Assembly (NCBI RefSeq): GCF_900182575.1
Contig: NZ_FXSZ01000008.1
Span: 1 to 64,000 of the forward strand
Source: Solitalea koreensis
GTDB taxonomy: Bacteria > Bacteroidota > Bacteroidia > Sphingobacteriales > Sphingobacteriaceae
Length of the DNA: 64,000 nucleotides
Direction: 5' to 3'
Below are positions 26,940-36,358 of the stretch, in pieces; position 1 is the first letter of the stretch; every line of letters begins with the position of its first letter. The translations under genes and the position numbers were made by a program. The notes under the pieces were generated by a model. It was given only the letters and a program-made list of their open reading frames with translations, was not told the DNA's origin and did not search any database.

Positions 26940-27593
26940 TTATCGAAGATCGACTACTTCAACTCCAGGGAATTTTTTCTTATCAAATGCGAAGAAAGCA
27001 TCATCTACTTTAGGATTCGGTACGAAAACTTTCACTTTGTAAGTATAACGATTCCCGTTTTTATCGTAGATTTTAATCTGTTTTAGTTGTTGCATTTTTT
27101 TATCGACCATTAGCTCGATTTTGAAAAACTGCTTTGTCCCGATTGGAACCAAATCAATCATTTGCACAGCTACTCCGCCAACCTTACTTTCTCCTTTTAA
27201 AATGTACTTATAGCCTTTTTCGTAGATGGTGAAAATATCAACTGGATTTAATCCTTCTCCGTTCTTTTCAATGTTATTGATTTGGATCTCTTTTGAATCT
27301 TTTAAATACGTATATGACAATTTACCGTCACTGAAGATTTCGGTTCCTGCCAATAGCACTTTGTATTTATTCGACTTCTGTTTTATATACAGCGTTCCGT
27401 TTTGAGTTTCGCTGATCTTTTCTTCTGGATTTTCGAGCGTATATGCAAAATCGGTTTTAATTGCGGCGTAAGAACGATACTTTGCACTCACTCCATTCAA
27501 AATATCTTTAGCCTGTTTCTCTGCTGGAGATTGAGCAAAAACCGCAACAGACGTTAACAATGTAATTCCTGTTGCTAAAAGTATTTTTTTCAT
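26940..27593 (-). CDS. lolA: LolA-like outer-membrane lipoprotein carrier
   Basis: 217 residues; signal peptide ending at V-F-A-Q (about 21). The mature protein has the open-barrel LolA pattern: T-D-F-A-Y-T-L-E-N-P, G-T-L-Y-I-K-Q-K-S-N-K-Y, I-F-S-D-G-K-L-S-Y-T-Y and L-V-P-I-G. LolA carries lipoproteins from the inner membrane through the periplasm to the outer membrane. In this lineage LolA-family proteins occur next to ftsK, as here (66 bases downstream). Fits the many lipoproteins in the window. Confidence 0.88.
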   Translation of the reverse strand: MKKILLATGITLLTSVAVFAQSPAEKQAKDILNGVSAKYRSYAAIKTDFAYTLENPEEKISETQNGTLYIKQKSNKYKVLLAGTEIFSDGKLSYTYLKDSKEIQINNIEKNGEGLNPVDIFTIYEKGYKYILKGESKVGGVAVQMIDLVPIGTKQFFKIELMVDKKMQQLKQIKIYDKNGNRYTYKVKVFVPNPKVDDAFFAFDKKKFPGVEVVDLR

Positions 27594-27659
27594 TTTCTTG
27601 ATTTATAAATTAACGAATAAAAAAGCTAATTCGTTTTTCAGCCGCAAAAATAAGGATTT

Positions 27660-30161
27660 TTATTGCTTGGAATTAAGACTTTCTAAATATTGCTCTAATG
27701 AATACTCATCAGGATAGCGCACTTCGCGCGCTTTACTGCCTTCAAACGGACCAACAATACCCGCGGCCTCTAATTGGTCAATAATTCGTCCGGCACGGTT
27801 ATACCCCAATTTCAGCTTACGTTGAATAAGCGATGTAGAACCCTGCTGATGGATAACGACCAAACGAGCTGCCTCTTCAAAAAGTGCATCTCTTTCGCTA
27901 GCATCAAAGTCTTTTACAGCACCTTCACCATCTTCGCCAACATATTCAGGTAACTCATAAGCACTTGGATAACCGCGTTGCGAACCGATGTAATCAGTAA
28001 TTTTTTCTACTTCAGGTGTATCAAGGAATGCACATTGCAAACGAATCAGATCGGCACCGGTTGAAAACAACATATCTCCTCTACCAATTAATTGATCGGC
28101 ACCACCCGCATCCAAAATAGTTCTAGAGTCGATTTTAGCCGTAACCCTGAAAGCCAAACGCGCCGGGAAGTTGGCCTTGATAATACCAGTAATTACGTTT
28201 ACTGAAGGGCGTTGAGTGGCAATTACCAAGTGGATTCCAATAGCACGCGCCAACTGAGCCAAACGTGCAATAGGGGTTTCCACCTCCTTACCTGCTGTCA
28301 TAATCAGGTCGGCAAACTCATCAATTACCAAAACAATGTATGGCAGGTAACGGTGACCTTCGTTCGGGTTTAACCTGCGTGAAATAAATTTCTGATTGTA
28401 TTCTTTGATGTTACGTACCTGCGCATGTTTTAACAAATCGTAGCGATTATCCATCTCGATACATAGAGAATTCAAGGTATAAACTACCTTTTTAGTATCC
28501 GTAATAATAGCATCGCCCTCACCCGGTAATTTGGCCAGAAAATGACGCTCAATCTTCTTAAACAGCGTTAACTCCACCTTTTTAGGGTCGACGAATACGA
28601 ATTTAAGTTGCGACGGATGTTTTTTGTAAAGCAAGGAAGCAATCAGTGCGTTAATCCCCACGGATTTACCCTGACCAGTAGCTCCAGCCATGAGCAAGTG
28701 AGGCATTTTGGATAAGTCGGCTATGTAAACCTCATTAGAAATTGTTTTACCCAAAGCAACCGGCAAATCCATGCCGTTGTTATTGAATTTCTCTGTTGCC
28801 AGTATGGAGCGCATCGATACTAATTCAGGATTCTGATTAGGAACTTCAATACCAATGGTTCCCTTTCCAGGAATTGGCGCAATAATACGAATACCCAAAG
28901 CGGCCAAACTCAAGGCGATGTCATCCTCCAGATTTTTGATTTTGGAAATACGAACGCCAGGGGCCGGTATAATTTCATATAAGGTTACCGTTGGACCAAT
29001 TGTCGCTTTGATCTTTTCAATATCAATACCATAGTGACCAAGCGTACTAACGATTTTATTTTTATTTACTTCCAGCTCCTCTTGGTTCACATGGATCTTA
29101 TTGCTTCCATGATTATCCAGTAAATCAAGGTGAGGAAATTTATAATTAGAAAGATCAAGTGTAGGATCATATTCGCCATGATCTCTTACCAGGGTTTCAG
29201 CTAATTTTTCATCTTCCGTAGGTTCAATACTTAAAACGGCCTCGGCAACAGGTGTAACCGGCTCCAGCTCAGGAGCTGGATTTAAAGTTACCGGCACATA
29301 AGTATCATCGAAATCTATTTCAAACTTGCTATCTAACTCTATCTCTGTTGGTTCGATGTGAGGTAAGGGCTCTAGCTCTCTAACCAAGGTTACACCAAAT
29401 TCAATTGGTTCAGAAACCAGCTCCTCTTCCGGGTTAATTTTGTTTGAAGCCGGCACAATTTCCATTTCCTTTTCTTTTTCTACTTTGGGTTTAGGAGAAA
29501 AATCAGGATTGAAAGCTACAATAACTGCAACAAGTGATGCAAACGAGAGTAATCCGAGCGTTCCAGTTTTCCCGATCGTAGCACTTAGCCAAACATTGGT
29601 TTGGAAACCAACAACACCTTCAAGAAAATGAGGAACAGGGTTAAAAAAGCTATTAAAAAATCCTAACAGGACCGACGTCAACACCAGAAAGAAAAATGAA
29701 TATGCTACCGCTTTACCGATAGGCACTAGGGACACTTTAAACAATAAGCGATATCCCAATACAAAAAAGCCAAAAATAAAAATGAATGAGGCCACACCAA
29801 ACCATTTGTAAATAAACTGATGAGCGATCATGGCTCCCCATAAACCCATCCAATTTTCAACAGGATGCTCTTGTGCAAAGAAGATTTTACCCCATGTTAA
29901 ATCACGAACAACACTTTGATCTTCTTCCCAGGTTAGTACATACGAGGTAAAAGCAACCAAAAAATAGATGGAAATAATCAACAATGACAATCCTATGATC
30001 TTAATCAATCGTGGATCATTGAACACAGGAAGCTTGAAGCCGCCCGTTTTAGCAGAAGCTTCTTCGACTTTTTTCTTCTCAACAGGTTTGTTTTTTTTGG
30101 TAATTTTCTCTTCCTGTATATCTAACGTATCGTTTCTCAGTCGGTTACTACGGTCTTGCAT
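27660..30161 (-). CDS. ftsK: DNA translocase FtsK
   Basis: 833 residues. Four N-terminal membrane segments (about 55-75, 107-135, 150-175, 190-215) precede an acidic linker rich in Glu and Pro (about 225-340). The motor domain has Walker A G493-A-T-G-Q-G-K-S500, Walker B I-V-L-V-I-D-E-F-A-D near 615-624, and I-A-T-Q-R-P-S-V. The last 60 residues form the gamma winged helix (S-T-S-L-I-Q-R-K-L-K-L-G-Y-N-R-A). It pumps chromosome termini through the division septum and activates XerCD at dif. Full length for the family. Confidence 0.96.
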   Translation of the reverse strand: MQDRSNRLRNDTLDIQEEKITKKNKPVEKKKVEEASAKTGGFKLPVFNDPRLIKIIGLSLLIISIYFLVAFTSYVLTWEEDQSVVRDLTWGKIFFAQEHPVENWMGLWGAMIAHQFIYKWFGVASFIFIFGFFVLGYRLLFKVSLVPIGKAVAYSFFFLVLTSVLLGFFNSFFNPVPHFLEGVVGFQTNVWLSATIGKTGTLGLLSFASLVAVIVAFNPDFSPKPKVEKEKEMEIVPASNKINPEEELVSEPIEFGVTLVRELEPLPHIEPTEIELDSKFEIDFDDTYVPVTLNPAPELEPVTPVAEAVLSIEPTEDEKLAETLVRDHGEYDPTLDLSNYKFPHLDLLDNHGSNKIHVNQEELEVNKNKIVSTLGHYGIDIEKIKATIGPTVTLYEIIPAPGVRISKIKNLEDDIALSLAALGIRIIAPIPGKGTIGIEVPNQNPELVSMRSILATEKFNNNGMDLPVALGKTISNEVYIADLSKMPHLLMAGATGQGKSVGINALIASLLYKKHPSQLKFVFVDPKKVELTLFKKIERHFLAKLPGEGDAIITDTKKVVYTLNSLCIEMDNRYDLLKHAQVRNIKEYNQKFISRRLNPNEGHRYLPYIVLVIDEFADLIMTAGKEVETPIARLAQLARAIGIHLVIATQRPSVNVITGIIKANFPARLAFRVTAKIDSRTILDAGGADQLIGRGDMLFSTGADLIRLQCAFLDTPEVEKITDYIGSQRGYPSAYELPEYVGEDGEGAVKDFDASERDALFEEAARLVVIHQQGSTSLIQRKLKLGYNRAGRIIDQLEAAGIVGPFEGSKAREVRYPDEYSLEQYLESLNSKQ

Positions 30162-30321
30162 TCGAATAAAATATCTTCAAATATAAAAAAAGAGTCGATA
30201 GTGTGAAGACTGATTCGGATTCTGAAAAAGCAGAAATTAGGAGGTGTTTTTTAAGAATCGAGGAACACTGTTTCTATTCCTGATTAAAGGTGATATGGGC
30301 TTTAGGCGAGAGCCTGAAATA

Positions 30322-30356
30322 GCAGTCAGATATAGGAAATCCCAACATCTGACTGC
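30322..30356. repeat. Perfect 10-base inverted repeat between mpl and ftsK
   Basis: GCAGTCAGAT (30322-30331) and ATCTGACTGC (30347-30356) with a 15-base spacer. No T-run follows on either strand, so it is not a clear intrinsic terminator; it could be an operator upstream of ftsK (about 160 bases away) or an mRNA 3' hairpin of mpl. Confidence 0.5.
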
Positions 30357-30365
30357 AAATTATGT

Positions 30366-31772
30366 CTATTTCGAACGTTCTATAACTTCCTGAGCCAGTT
30401 CACTAAAATCGACTCCGTCGAAATTTCCTGAACTCATGAGCAAGAGATTGGTATTCTTCCAATTCTTCGACAACAAGTACGCTTGTAGTTTGGCTGAATT
30501 GGTAAACACCTGCACATTGGGAGAATTAAATGCCGCTTTTACCTGTTCTTCAGTAATCGGATCCAGTTTTTTATGTTCCAAGGTATGATGGTTAAAATAA
30601 ACCAAGGCTTCATCGGCTATGGCCATAGAACCATCATATTCATTCAAAAATGTCTTATTCAAACTGCTAAAAGTATGCAGTTCCATACATGCAATTAACT
30701 TCCGATTGGGAAATTGAGCTTTAACAGCAGCAGTTGTAGCTTTTAATTTAGAAGGTGAATGTGCAAAATCTTTGTAAACCGTTACCAATTCATTTTTATC
30801 GACCAACTCCAATCGTTTTGAAGCACCTTTAAAAGAAGATATCGCATTGTAAAAGTCTTCATCAGCAACACCTAACTGTTTACAAACTAAACGCGCGCCG
30901 GTTAAATTCATTAGGTTATGTTCTCCAAAAATGGAGAGCGAAACCTCCCCGAATGGAGTAATCAATTTGGTAATTCCGTTGTCAATTATATGCTCAGGTA
31001 AATCATAAGGCAATAATGTGAACCTTGATTTTTGAGATTTACTTAAAGCAGAGGATTTGGAAGATAAATTATAAGACTCCACCAATTTCTTCAGTTCAGC
31101 ATCTTTTTCACAGTATACCAGTGAACCGCCTTCCTGAATGGTGTCTAGAAAAAGCTTGAATTGTTCAAGGTAATTCTCAAACGTGGGAAAAACGTTGATA
31201 TGATCCCAGGCGATGCCGCTTAACAAAGCAATGTTTGCCTGATAGAGATGAAACTTGGGCCTGCGATCAATTGGCGAGGATAAATATTCATCTCCTTCGA
31301 TAATCATAACAGGAGCTTCTGCTGTAACTTTCACCATGGTATCGAAACCGGCAAGCTGCGCTCCCACTAAATAATCACAATCAACTTTACATGCCTGCAA
31401 TACATGAAGAATCATAGCTGTAATGCTTGTTTTCCCATGACTACCGCCAATTACTACACGCGTTTTGTCTTTTGATTGTTCGTATATGTATTCAGGATAA
31501 GAGTAGATTTTTAAGCCCAGTTCTTGTGCGCGTATTAATTCAGGGTTATCAGCACGAGCATGCATTCCTAAAATAACGGCATCTAAATCGGCATTGATTC
31601 TTTGGGCATCCCAACCAATAGATTCAGGCAATAAGCCATGTTTAGCCAACCTGGTTTTTGAAGGTTCAAACACTTCATCATCTGAACCAGTAACGTGATA
31701 ACCTTTTTTATGTAAAGCAATGGCGAGGTTATGCATAGCACTTCCTCCTATTGAGATAAAATGAACGCGCAT
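30366..31772 (-). CDS. mpl: UDP-MurNAc-tripeptide ligase (Mpl-type Mur ligase)
   Basis: 468 residues. N-terminal Rossmann domain (I-S-I-G-G-S-A-M-H-N-L-A-I-A-L), ATP-binding G-G-S-H-G-K-T-S-I-T-A-M near residue 108-119, then G-D-E-Y, and a C-terminal ligase domain with Y-K-D-F-A-H-S-P-S-K. Mpl joins recycled L-Ala-gamma-D-Glu-meso-DAP to UDP-MurNAc, supporting cell-wall recycling; plain MurC is the main alternative but the A-M-H-N-L-A and A-G-F-D features fit Mpl. Last gene of the rpmE2-to-mpl series. Confidence 0.9.
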   Translation of the reverse strand: MRVHFISIGGSAMHNLAIALHKKGYHVTGSDDEVFEPSKTRLAKHGLLPESIGWDAQRINADLDAVILGMHARADNPELIRAQELGLKIYSYPEYIYEQSKDKTRVVIGGSHGKTSITAMILHVLQACKVDCDYLVGAQLAGFDTMVKVTAEAPVMIIEGDEYLSSPIDRRPKFHLYQANIALLSGIAWDHINVFPTFENYLEQFKLFLDTIQEGGSLVYCEKDAELKKLVESYNLSSKSSALSKSQKSRFTLLPYDLPEHIIDNGITKLITPFGEVSLSIFGEHNLMNLTGARLVCKQLGVADEDFYNAISSFKGASKRLELVDKNELVTVYKDFAHSPSKLKATTAAVKAQFPNRKLIACMELHTFSSLNKTFLNEYDGSMAIADEALVYFNHHTLEHKKLDPITEEQVKAAFNSPNVQVFTNSAKLQAYLLSKNWKNTNLLLMSSGNFDGVDFSELAQEVIERSK

Positions 31773-31802
31773 TAAGAGTTGATTGATTTGTTATTCTATT
31801 GA

Positions 31803-32639
31803 CTATTTAACAAACTTTGCTGCCACCCATTTATTTTTCTGGTAATGACTAATGTATTTCAAATCGTATTTAGCGGCTTCTTCCTGAATCATGGCCAAAT
31901 CAGGCTCTAAATAAAATCCGCTCAGAAACAATTCACCGGATTCATTCAGCATTTCTGCATAATGAGCCATATGGGCCAGTAAAATATTACGATTAATATT
32001 GGCAAGAATAATATCGAAACCCGTATCATCAACCTCATGAATATCACCTTGAGCAGCCCTGATATTATCGATATCGTTTATTTGAGCATTTTCAGTTGTA
32101 CTGCTCACACAAACCTTATCAATATCAACGGCCAACAATTCACTAGCACCTAATTTAGCAGCTAGAATTGCAAGAATACCCGAACCACAACCCATATCAA
32201 GAATCTTCTTTCCTTCAACTTCAGTTTGTAAAAGATATTCTGACATTAAAAAAGTGGTTTCATGATGGCCGGTACCAAAGGCCATTTTCGGATCAATAAC
32301 GATCTCCAATGGAAACTCCGGTTTGGGATCATGAAAAGTAGCCCGGATGTATAACTTGTTTGCAACTGCAACAGGTTCAAAATTACTTTCCCATACCTCA
32401 TTCCAGTTTTTAGCCGGGATAAGATTTACAAAATAAGAGAAGGTAAATTGACCATCATACACCGAAAGACGTTGCTGCATGAGCGGTTCATCGAACGACT
32501 CTGCCGGAATGTATGCTTTAAACCCTAAATCGGTTTCCTCAAAGGTGTCAAAACCAATTTCGCCTAAATCAGCAATTAAAATATCACGGATATATTCTTC
32601 AGGGTCAACTATAGTGAAAACTAATTCTAAATAATTCAT
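31803..32639 (-). CDS. prmA: Ribosomal protein L11 methyltransferase
   Basis: 278 residues. N-terminal substrate-recognition domain (about 1-100), then the SAM domain with F-G-T-G-H-H-E-T-T at about 139-147, I-L-D-M-G-C-G-S-G-I-L-A-I-L-A and L-A-N-I-N-R-N-I-L. PrmA trimethylates ribosomal protein L11. It lies between tpiA and mpl on the same strand, with gaps of 57 and 30 bases. Confidence 0.93.
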   Translation of the reverse strand: MNYLELVFTIVDPEEYIRDILIADLGEIGFDTFEETDLGFKAYIPAESFDEPLMQQRLSVYDGQFTFSYFVNLIPAKNWNEVWESNFEPVAVANKLYIRATFHDPKPEFPLEIVIDPKMAFGTGHHETTFLMSEYLLQTEVEGKKILDMGCGSGILAILAAKLGASELLAVDIDKVCVSSTTENAQINDIDNIRAAQGDIHEVDDTGFDIILANINRNILLAHMAHYAEMLNESGELFLSGFYLEPDLAMIQEEAAKYDLKYISHYQKNKWVAAKFVK

Positions 32640-32696
32640 CGGTCAATAATTAATGAAATACAACCACCATCATCTTTTGGTCCATTCAATAACTAA

Positions 32697-33473
32697 TTAT
32701 GCATTATATGCTTTAATAATATCTGTAAAATCACGCGACTTCAATGATGCACCACCAATAAGCCCACCATCAATATCAGGTTGAGAAAATAAATCATGTG
32801 CATTTTTAGGATTACAGCTTCCTCCGTATAAAATGCTTACTTCTTCTGCAGTTTCTTCATCATAACCTTCAGCAATTATTGATCTGATAAAAGAATGAAT
32901 TTCCTGAGCCTGCTGAGGAGTAGCTGTTAGTCCGGTGCCGATTGCCCAAACCGGTTCATAAGCAATAACAACTGTCTTCAAAACGGTTTTTATCAAATGA
33001 AACAGTCCTTCTTTAAGCTGGTTTTTTATAACCTCAAAGTGCGTATTTGTTTCTCTTTCTTCTAAAGTTTCCCCAATACAAAAAATTGGAATCAATTCAT
33101 TGCTTAAGGCAATATCAACTTTCTTTGCTAGCATTTGGTTGCTTTCTTTGAAATATTGACGACGTTCAGAATGTCCCAAAATTACGTAATCAGCACCTGC
33201 CGAACGGATCATTTTAGCAGAAATTTCACCGGTGAATGCACCTGATTCTTCCCAAGCACAGTTTTGAGCGGCAAGTTTAATTTTGCCATCCACTGCAGAG
33301 CCGGTTTTTAGCTGATCAAGTGAATAAATACTAATAAAAGGGCTCGCAATAATCACGGTTGCATCATTATTCACCTCGTCAGCAACCATATTTTGTACTT
33401 CAGTGAACAATTTAAGTGACTCTTGAAGGTCATTGTTCATCTTCCAGTTGCCGGCTACGATTTTCTGTCTCAT
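32697..33473 (-). CDS. tpiA: Triosephosphate isomerase
   Basis: 258 residues, full length. N-terminal G-N-W-K11-M-N, catalytic His101 in G-H-S-E-R-R, catalytic Glu173 in A-Y-E-P-V-W-A-I-G-T-G and the phosphate-binding Y-G-G-S and G-L-I-G-G-A-S-L loops are all present. Interconverts dihydroxyacetone phosphate and glyceraldehyde 3-phosphate. Starts four bases after the upstream GlmU-family gene ends. Confidence 0.97.
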   Translation of the reverse strand: MRQKIVAGNWKMNNDLQESLKLFTEVQNMVADEVNNDATVIIASPFISIYSLDQLKTGSAVDGKIKLAAQNCAWEESGAFTGEISAKMIRSAGADYVILGHSERRQYFKESNQMLAKKVDIALSNELIPIFCIGETLEERETNTHFEVIKNQLKEGLFHLIKTVLKTVVIAYEPVWAIGTGLTATPQQAQEIHSFIRSIIAEGYDEETAEEVSILYGGSCNPKNAHDLFSQPDIDGGLIGGASLKSRDFTDIIKAYNA

Positions 33474-33477
33474 ATTA

Positions 33478-34659
33478 CTATTTTCTGTTTGTATTTGTTA
33501 GGTTAAAAACTTCTTCAAGTATACGTTTTTCTTCGGCATTGAGCATAGACTTTTTACTATTCATCATGCTATCAAAATCATGAAATGCTTTCTCCAATCT
33601 ATAATCAATCCTGTTTTCAGTGGTGAACCATAAAAAGTCCGGAATAAATTTCGGCAGCAATCCGGATCCGGCAATATTACATCCCACGCCCACCACTGTA
33701 CCTGTATTAAAGGAGGTGTTTATTGCACATTTGGAATGGTCGCCCATAATCAAACCTATTTTCTGTAGTCCTGATGGCTTAAAATCGGCTAAAGAATAAT
33801 CCCAAACTTTCACTTCTCCGAAATTATTTTTCAGGTTAGAATTATTGGTATCGGCTCCTAAATTACACCACTCTGCGATTACTGAATCTCCCAAATAACC
33901 CTCATGGCCTTTATTTGAATTTCCGAAGATAACTGAGTTTTTCACTTCTCCACCTACTACCGTATTGGGCCCAAGCGTTGTCGATCCGTATATTTTCGTT
34001 CCCATTTTCACAACTGAACCTTCGCAAGCAGCAAACGGACCTCGAATCATGGCGCCTTCCATGATCTGTACATTTTTTCCAATATAAACCGGGCCTGTTG
34101 TGGTGTTAATGATTGCGCAATTCACTTCTATTCCCTCTTCAACAAAAAGCTGATTACCAAGAACTGTATTGGTATCATTTAACTTCTCCGAAATTCGATT
34201 CTTGGTTAATAATTCAAAATCAGAACGCAATGCTTGATGGTTGAAAGTAAAAATATCGGAAGGCTGCTGAATGAGTATTAGTTCATCCCTATATGGTTCG
34301 GCATTTAGGGGAATTTGCTCAGGATTAAAAGTTTTCAGTTGGTCTTCATCCAAACGAATGGCTAGCAATTTCGTACCGGAAACCAATGCCTGATTGGCCG
34401 TAAGACTCAAGACTTTTGAAACAAATGGCTCAGTAGGAACAATTGATGAATTAATCAATAAATTGGATTCATCCGTTTTAAGTTTGAATTTAGCCGATAA
34501 ATAAGGTTGCGTTAAACAAGAAACCTCTCCCGAAAGATGTCGCTCCCACTTTTCTTTAATGGTTAGAATTCCAATGCGAATATGAGAAACAGGACGAGTA
34601 AAGGTTAAGGGACGAAGTTGTTGCCAGGCTATGTCGTCGAAGAGAATCAGGTTGAGCAT
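33478..34659 (-). CDS. GlmU-family sugar nucleotidyltransferase-like protein
   Basis: 393 residues. N-terminal segment (I-L-F-D-D-I-A-W-Q-Q-L-R-P-L-T-F-T-R-P-V) replaces the classical nucleotidyltransferase signature, while residues about 165-360 form a left-handed beta-helix with hexapeptide repeats (V-Y-I-G-K-N-V-Q-I-M-E-G-A-M-I-R-G-P, then G-A-D-T-N-N-S-N-L). This is the Bacteroidota GlmU-family protein always lacking the standard N-terminal LxxGxGTRM motif; substrate unknown, probably linked to sugar nucleotide or cell-wall metabolism. Co-transcribed with tpiA (4-base gap). Confidence 0.85.
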   Translation of the reverse strand: MLNLILFDDIAWQQLRPLTFTRPVSHIRIGILTIKEKWERHLSGEVSCLTQPYLSAKFKLKTDESNLLINSSIVPTEPFVSKVLSLTANQALVSGTKLLAIRLDEDQLKTFNPEQIPLNAEPYRDELILIQQPSDIFTFNHQALRSDFELLTKNRISEKLNDTNTVLGNQLFVEEGIEVNCAIINTTTGPVYIGKNVQIMEGAMIRGPFAACEGSVVKMGTKIYGSTTLGPNTVVGGEVKNSVIFGNSNKGHEGYLGDSVIAEWCNLGADTNNSNLKNNFGEVKVWDYSLADFKPSGLQKIGLIMGDHSKCAINTSFNTGTVVGVGCNIAGSGLLPKFIPDFLWFTTENRIDYRLEKAFHDFDSMMNSKKSMLNAEEKRILEEVFNLTNTNRK

Positions 34660-34664
34660 TCAAC

Positions 34665-34703
34665 AAAAATAAAAAAGTCCGCCAATGTTGATTGACGGAC
34701 CTC
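34665..34703 (-). terminator. Terminator of rpmE2
   Basis: Minus-strand stem GTCCGTCAAT / ATTGGCGGAC (9 of 10 pairs, 4-base loop) followed on that strand by a run of T residues. It separates rpmE2 from the GlmU-family gene. Confidence 0.85.
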
Positions 34704-34725
34704 AAAATATTTTATTAGCTGAGAA

Positions 34726-34974
34726 CTATTTCTTAGCGTAACGGTTTTTGAATTTATCGATACGACCAGCAGTATCTACCAGTTTCATCTTACCAGTGTA
34801 AAACGGGTGTGATTTGTAAGAAATCTCCAATTTTACTAAAGGATATTCGTTGCCATCTTCATAAACGACAGTATCTTTTGTTTCAATAGTTGATTTAGTT
34901 AAGAAAGAGTAGTCACATGACATATCTTTAAATACAACTAATCTATAATTTTTTGGATGGATATCAGCTTTCAT
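34726..34974 (-). CDS. rpmE2: 50S ribosomal protein L31, type B
   Basis: 82 residues starting M-K-A-D-I-H-P-K-N-Y-R at 34974; the longer frame to 35001 adds residues not found in the family, so I use the internal ATG. The sequence V-V-F-K-D-M-S-C-D-Y-S-F and H-P-F-Y-T-G-K are type B L31 features; the CxxC zinc pair of type A is lacking. Structural protein of the large subunit at the intersubunit bridge. Confidence 0.96.
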   Translation of the reverse strand: MKADIHPKNYRLVVFKDMSCDYSFLTKSTIETKDTVVYEDGNEYPLVKLEISYKSHPFYTGKMKLVDTAGRIDKFKNRYAKK

Positions 34975-35047
34975 CTTTGCAATAATTTTAATGGAGCGCA
35001 AATATAGGCTGTAATTTTAAAACTCGCAACAGTAATTTTATTTTTGT

Positions 35048-35509
35048 TTAATTAAATTCAGAAAGTCGCATATGAACATGTTCAATTCCATCTTCTAAGT
35101 AAATTTCATCAAACTCTTTAAAACCAAAACCTTGATAAAACCTTAACAAGTAATATTGAGCTCCAATGATCAAATCGGTGTATCCCATCTCCGCAGCTAC
35201 TTCAATTGATTTACGCATTAATTCTTTACCAAACCCAAAACGACGAAACTCACGACTGGTAACGACACGACCAATGGAAGCTGTTTCAAACATTACACCC
35301 GGAGGTACAATTCGAGTATAGGCAGCTAACCTGCCATCTACCCAACCCATTAAATGCGAACAGAGCAAGTCTTTGCCATCACAATCCAGGAAAACACAAT
35401 TTTGTTCAACAATAAATACATCTTGCCGAAGATGAACAATATCATGATACTCATGAACTGTTAATTCGTTAAATGCTTTTAGCTTCCAAAGAATCTGATC
35501 GGTGTTCAT
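35048..35509 (-). CDS. elaA: ElaA-type GNAT acetyltransferase
   Basis: 153 residues. Contains L-R-Q-D-V-F-I-V-E-Q-N-C-V-F-L-D-C-D-G-K-D (N-terminal ElaA signature, split for length: the V-E-Q and D-x-D-G-K-D parts are key), I-G-R-V-V-T-S and F-R-R-F-G-F-G-K-E-L acetyl-CoA loop, and F-Y-Q-G-F-G-F near the C-terminus. Substrate unknown. Single gene. Confidence 0.9.
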   Translation of the reverse strand: MNTDQILWKLKAFNELTVHEYHDIVHLRQDVFIVEQNCVFLDCDGKDLLCSHLMGWVDGRLAAYTRIVPPGVMFETASIGRVVTSREFRRFGFGKELMRKSIEVAAEMGYTDLIIGAQYYLLRFYQGFGFKEFDEIYLEDGIEHVHMRLSEFN

Positions 35510-35672
35510 AAGTTAATGCGATTGGGCTATTTGTATGATTGCGGGTAACAGGTTAATTATTATTCGTTATTACGCAAGGTGGCAAAAATAGTTTAATGCA
35601 TTATCAACGCATTAACCCTGCACTATCTATGCTTTATTCTACATAGATCGCACTGTATTGCCAGTGCAACTG

Positions 35673-36077
35673 TTATTTAATAATACTCTGACACAATTCA
35701 ATCAAAACCCCATTGCTTGATTTTGGGTGCAAAAAACAAATCATTTTATTATCTGCTCCACGCTTAGGCTGTTCATTAATAAATTGAAAACCTTCACTTT
35801 TTAAACGTTCAATTTCTTTTTCAATACTCTCCACCTCAAAAGCAATGTGATGAATTCCTTCACCTTTTTTATCGATGAATTTTGCAATCGGACTGTCATC
35901 ATTATCAGCTACCAACAATTCTACTTTGCTCTCTCCTATTTCAAAAAACTCAGTAGTTACGCGTTCTGACTCAACTGTTTCAGTTTTATAACTTGGTTTA
36001 CCCAGCAATTGTTCGAACAATTTGGAGGAATTATTAAGGTCTTTTACAGCAATACCTAAATGGTCAATCTTCAGCAT
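35673..36077 (-). CDS. mce: Methylmalonyl-CoA epimerase
   Basis: 134 residues, VOC fold. Starts M-L-K-I-D-H5-L-G-I-A-V-K-D-L and contains G-E-G-I-H-H-I-A-F-E-V (metal His) and V-L-I-E-L-C-Q (metal Glu). Interconverts R- and S-methylmalonyl-CoA in propionate metabolism. The mutase subunits are not in this window. Its start is about 280 bases from the divergently placed iscS. Confidence 0.93.
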   Translation of the reverse strand: MLKIDHLGIAVKDLNNSSKLFEQLLGKPSYKTETVESERVTTEFFEIGESKVELLVADNDDSPIAKFIDKKGEGIHHIAFEVESIEKEIERLKSEGFQFINEQPKRGADNKMICFLHPKSSNGVLIELCQSIIK

Positions 36078-36322
36078 TCTTAAAACTTTCTTTACTAAAT
36101 TCTTGTTACTGATTTATCAACAGCAAACTTATGGATTATCGTTGAAAGGCTAAAACCAATAGCGAGTTAGAGTTCGTCTAGAGGTATTAAGTTAACAAAG
36201 GCGCTATAGCATCGGGATTAATCATTGGTGAACAAACAGCTTAAATACATCAAAAAGTAAGTTTTTTGTAAAAATGATTAAAACAAGAGGCTGGGCAAAA
36301 CCTCAATTAAGAAAATTTGTGT

Positions 36323-36330
36323 TACTTTTG
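36323..36330 (+). promoter_or_regulatory. -7 box (TACTTTTG) before iscS
   Basis: TAnnTTTG match 28 bases upstream of the ATG at 36359. This placement also supports the 36359 start over an earlier ATG at 36317, which lies upstream of the box. Confidence 0.55.
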
Positions 36331-36358
36331 CATACTTTATTTAGACAATTTACAAATT

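Noticed and set aside
36317..36358. Earlier in-frame ATG for iscS
   Set aside because: It lies upstream of the -7 box and adds residues not seen in IscS proteins; the start at 36359 fits the family.
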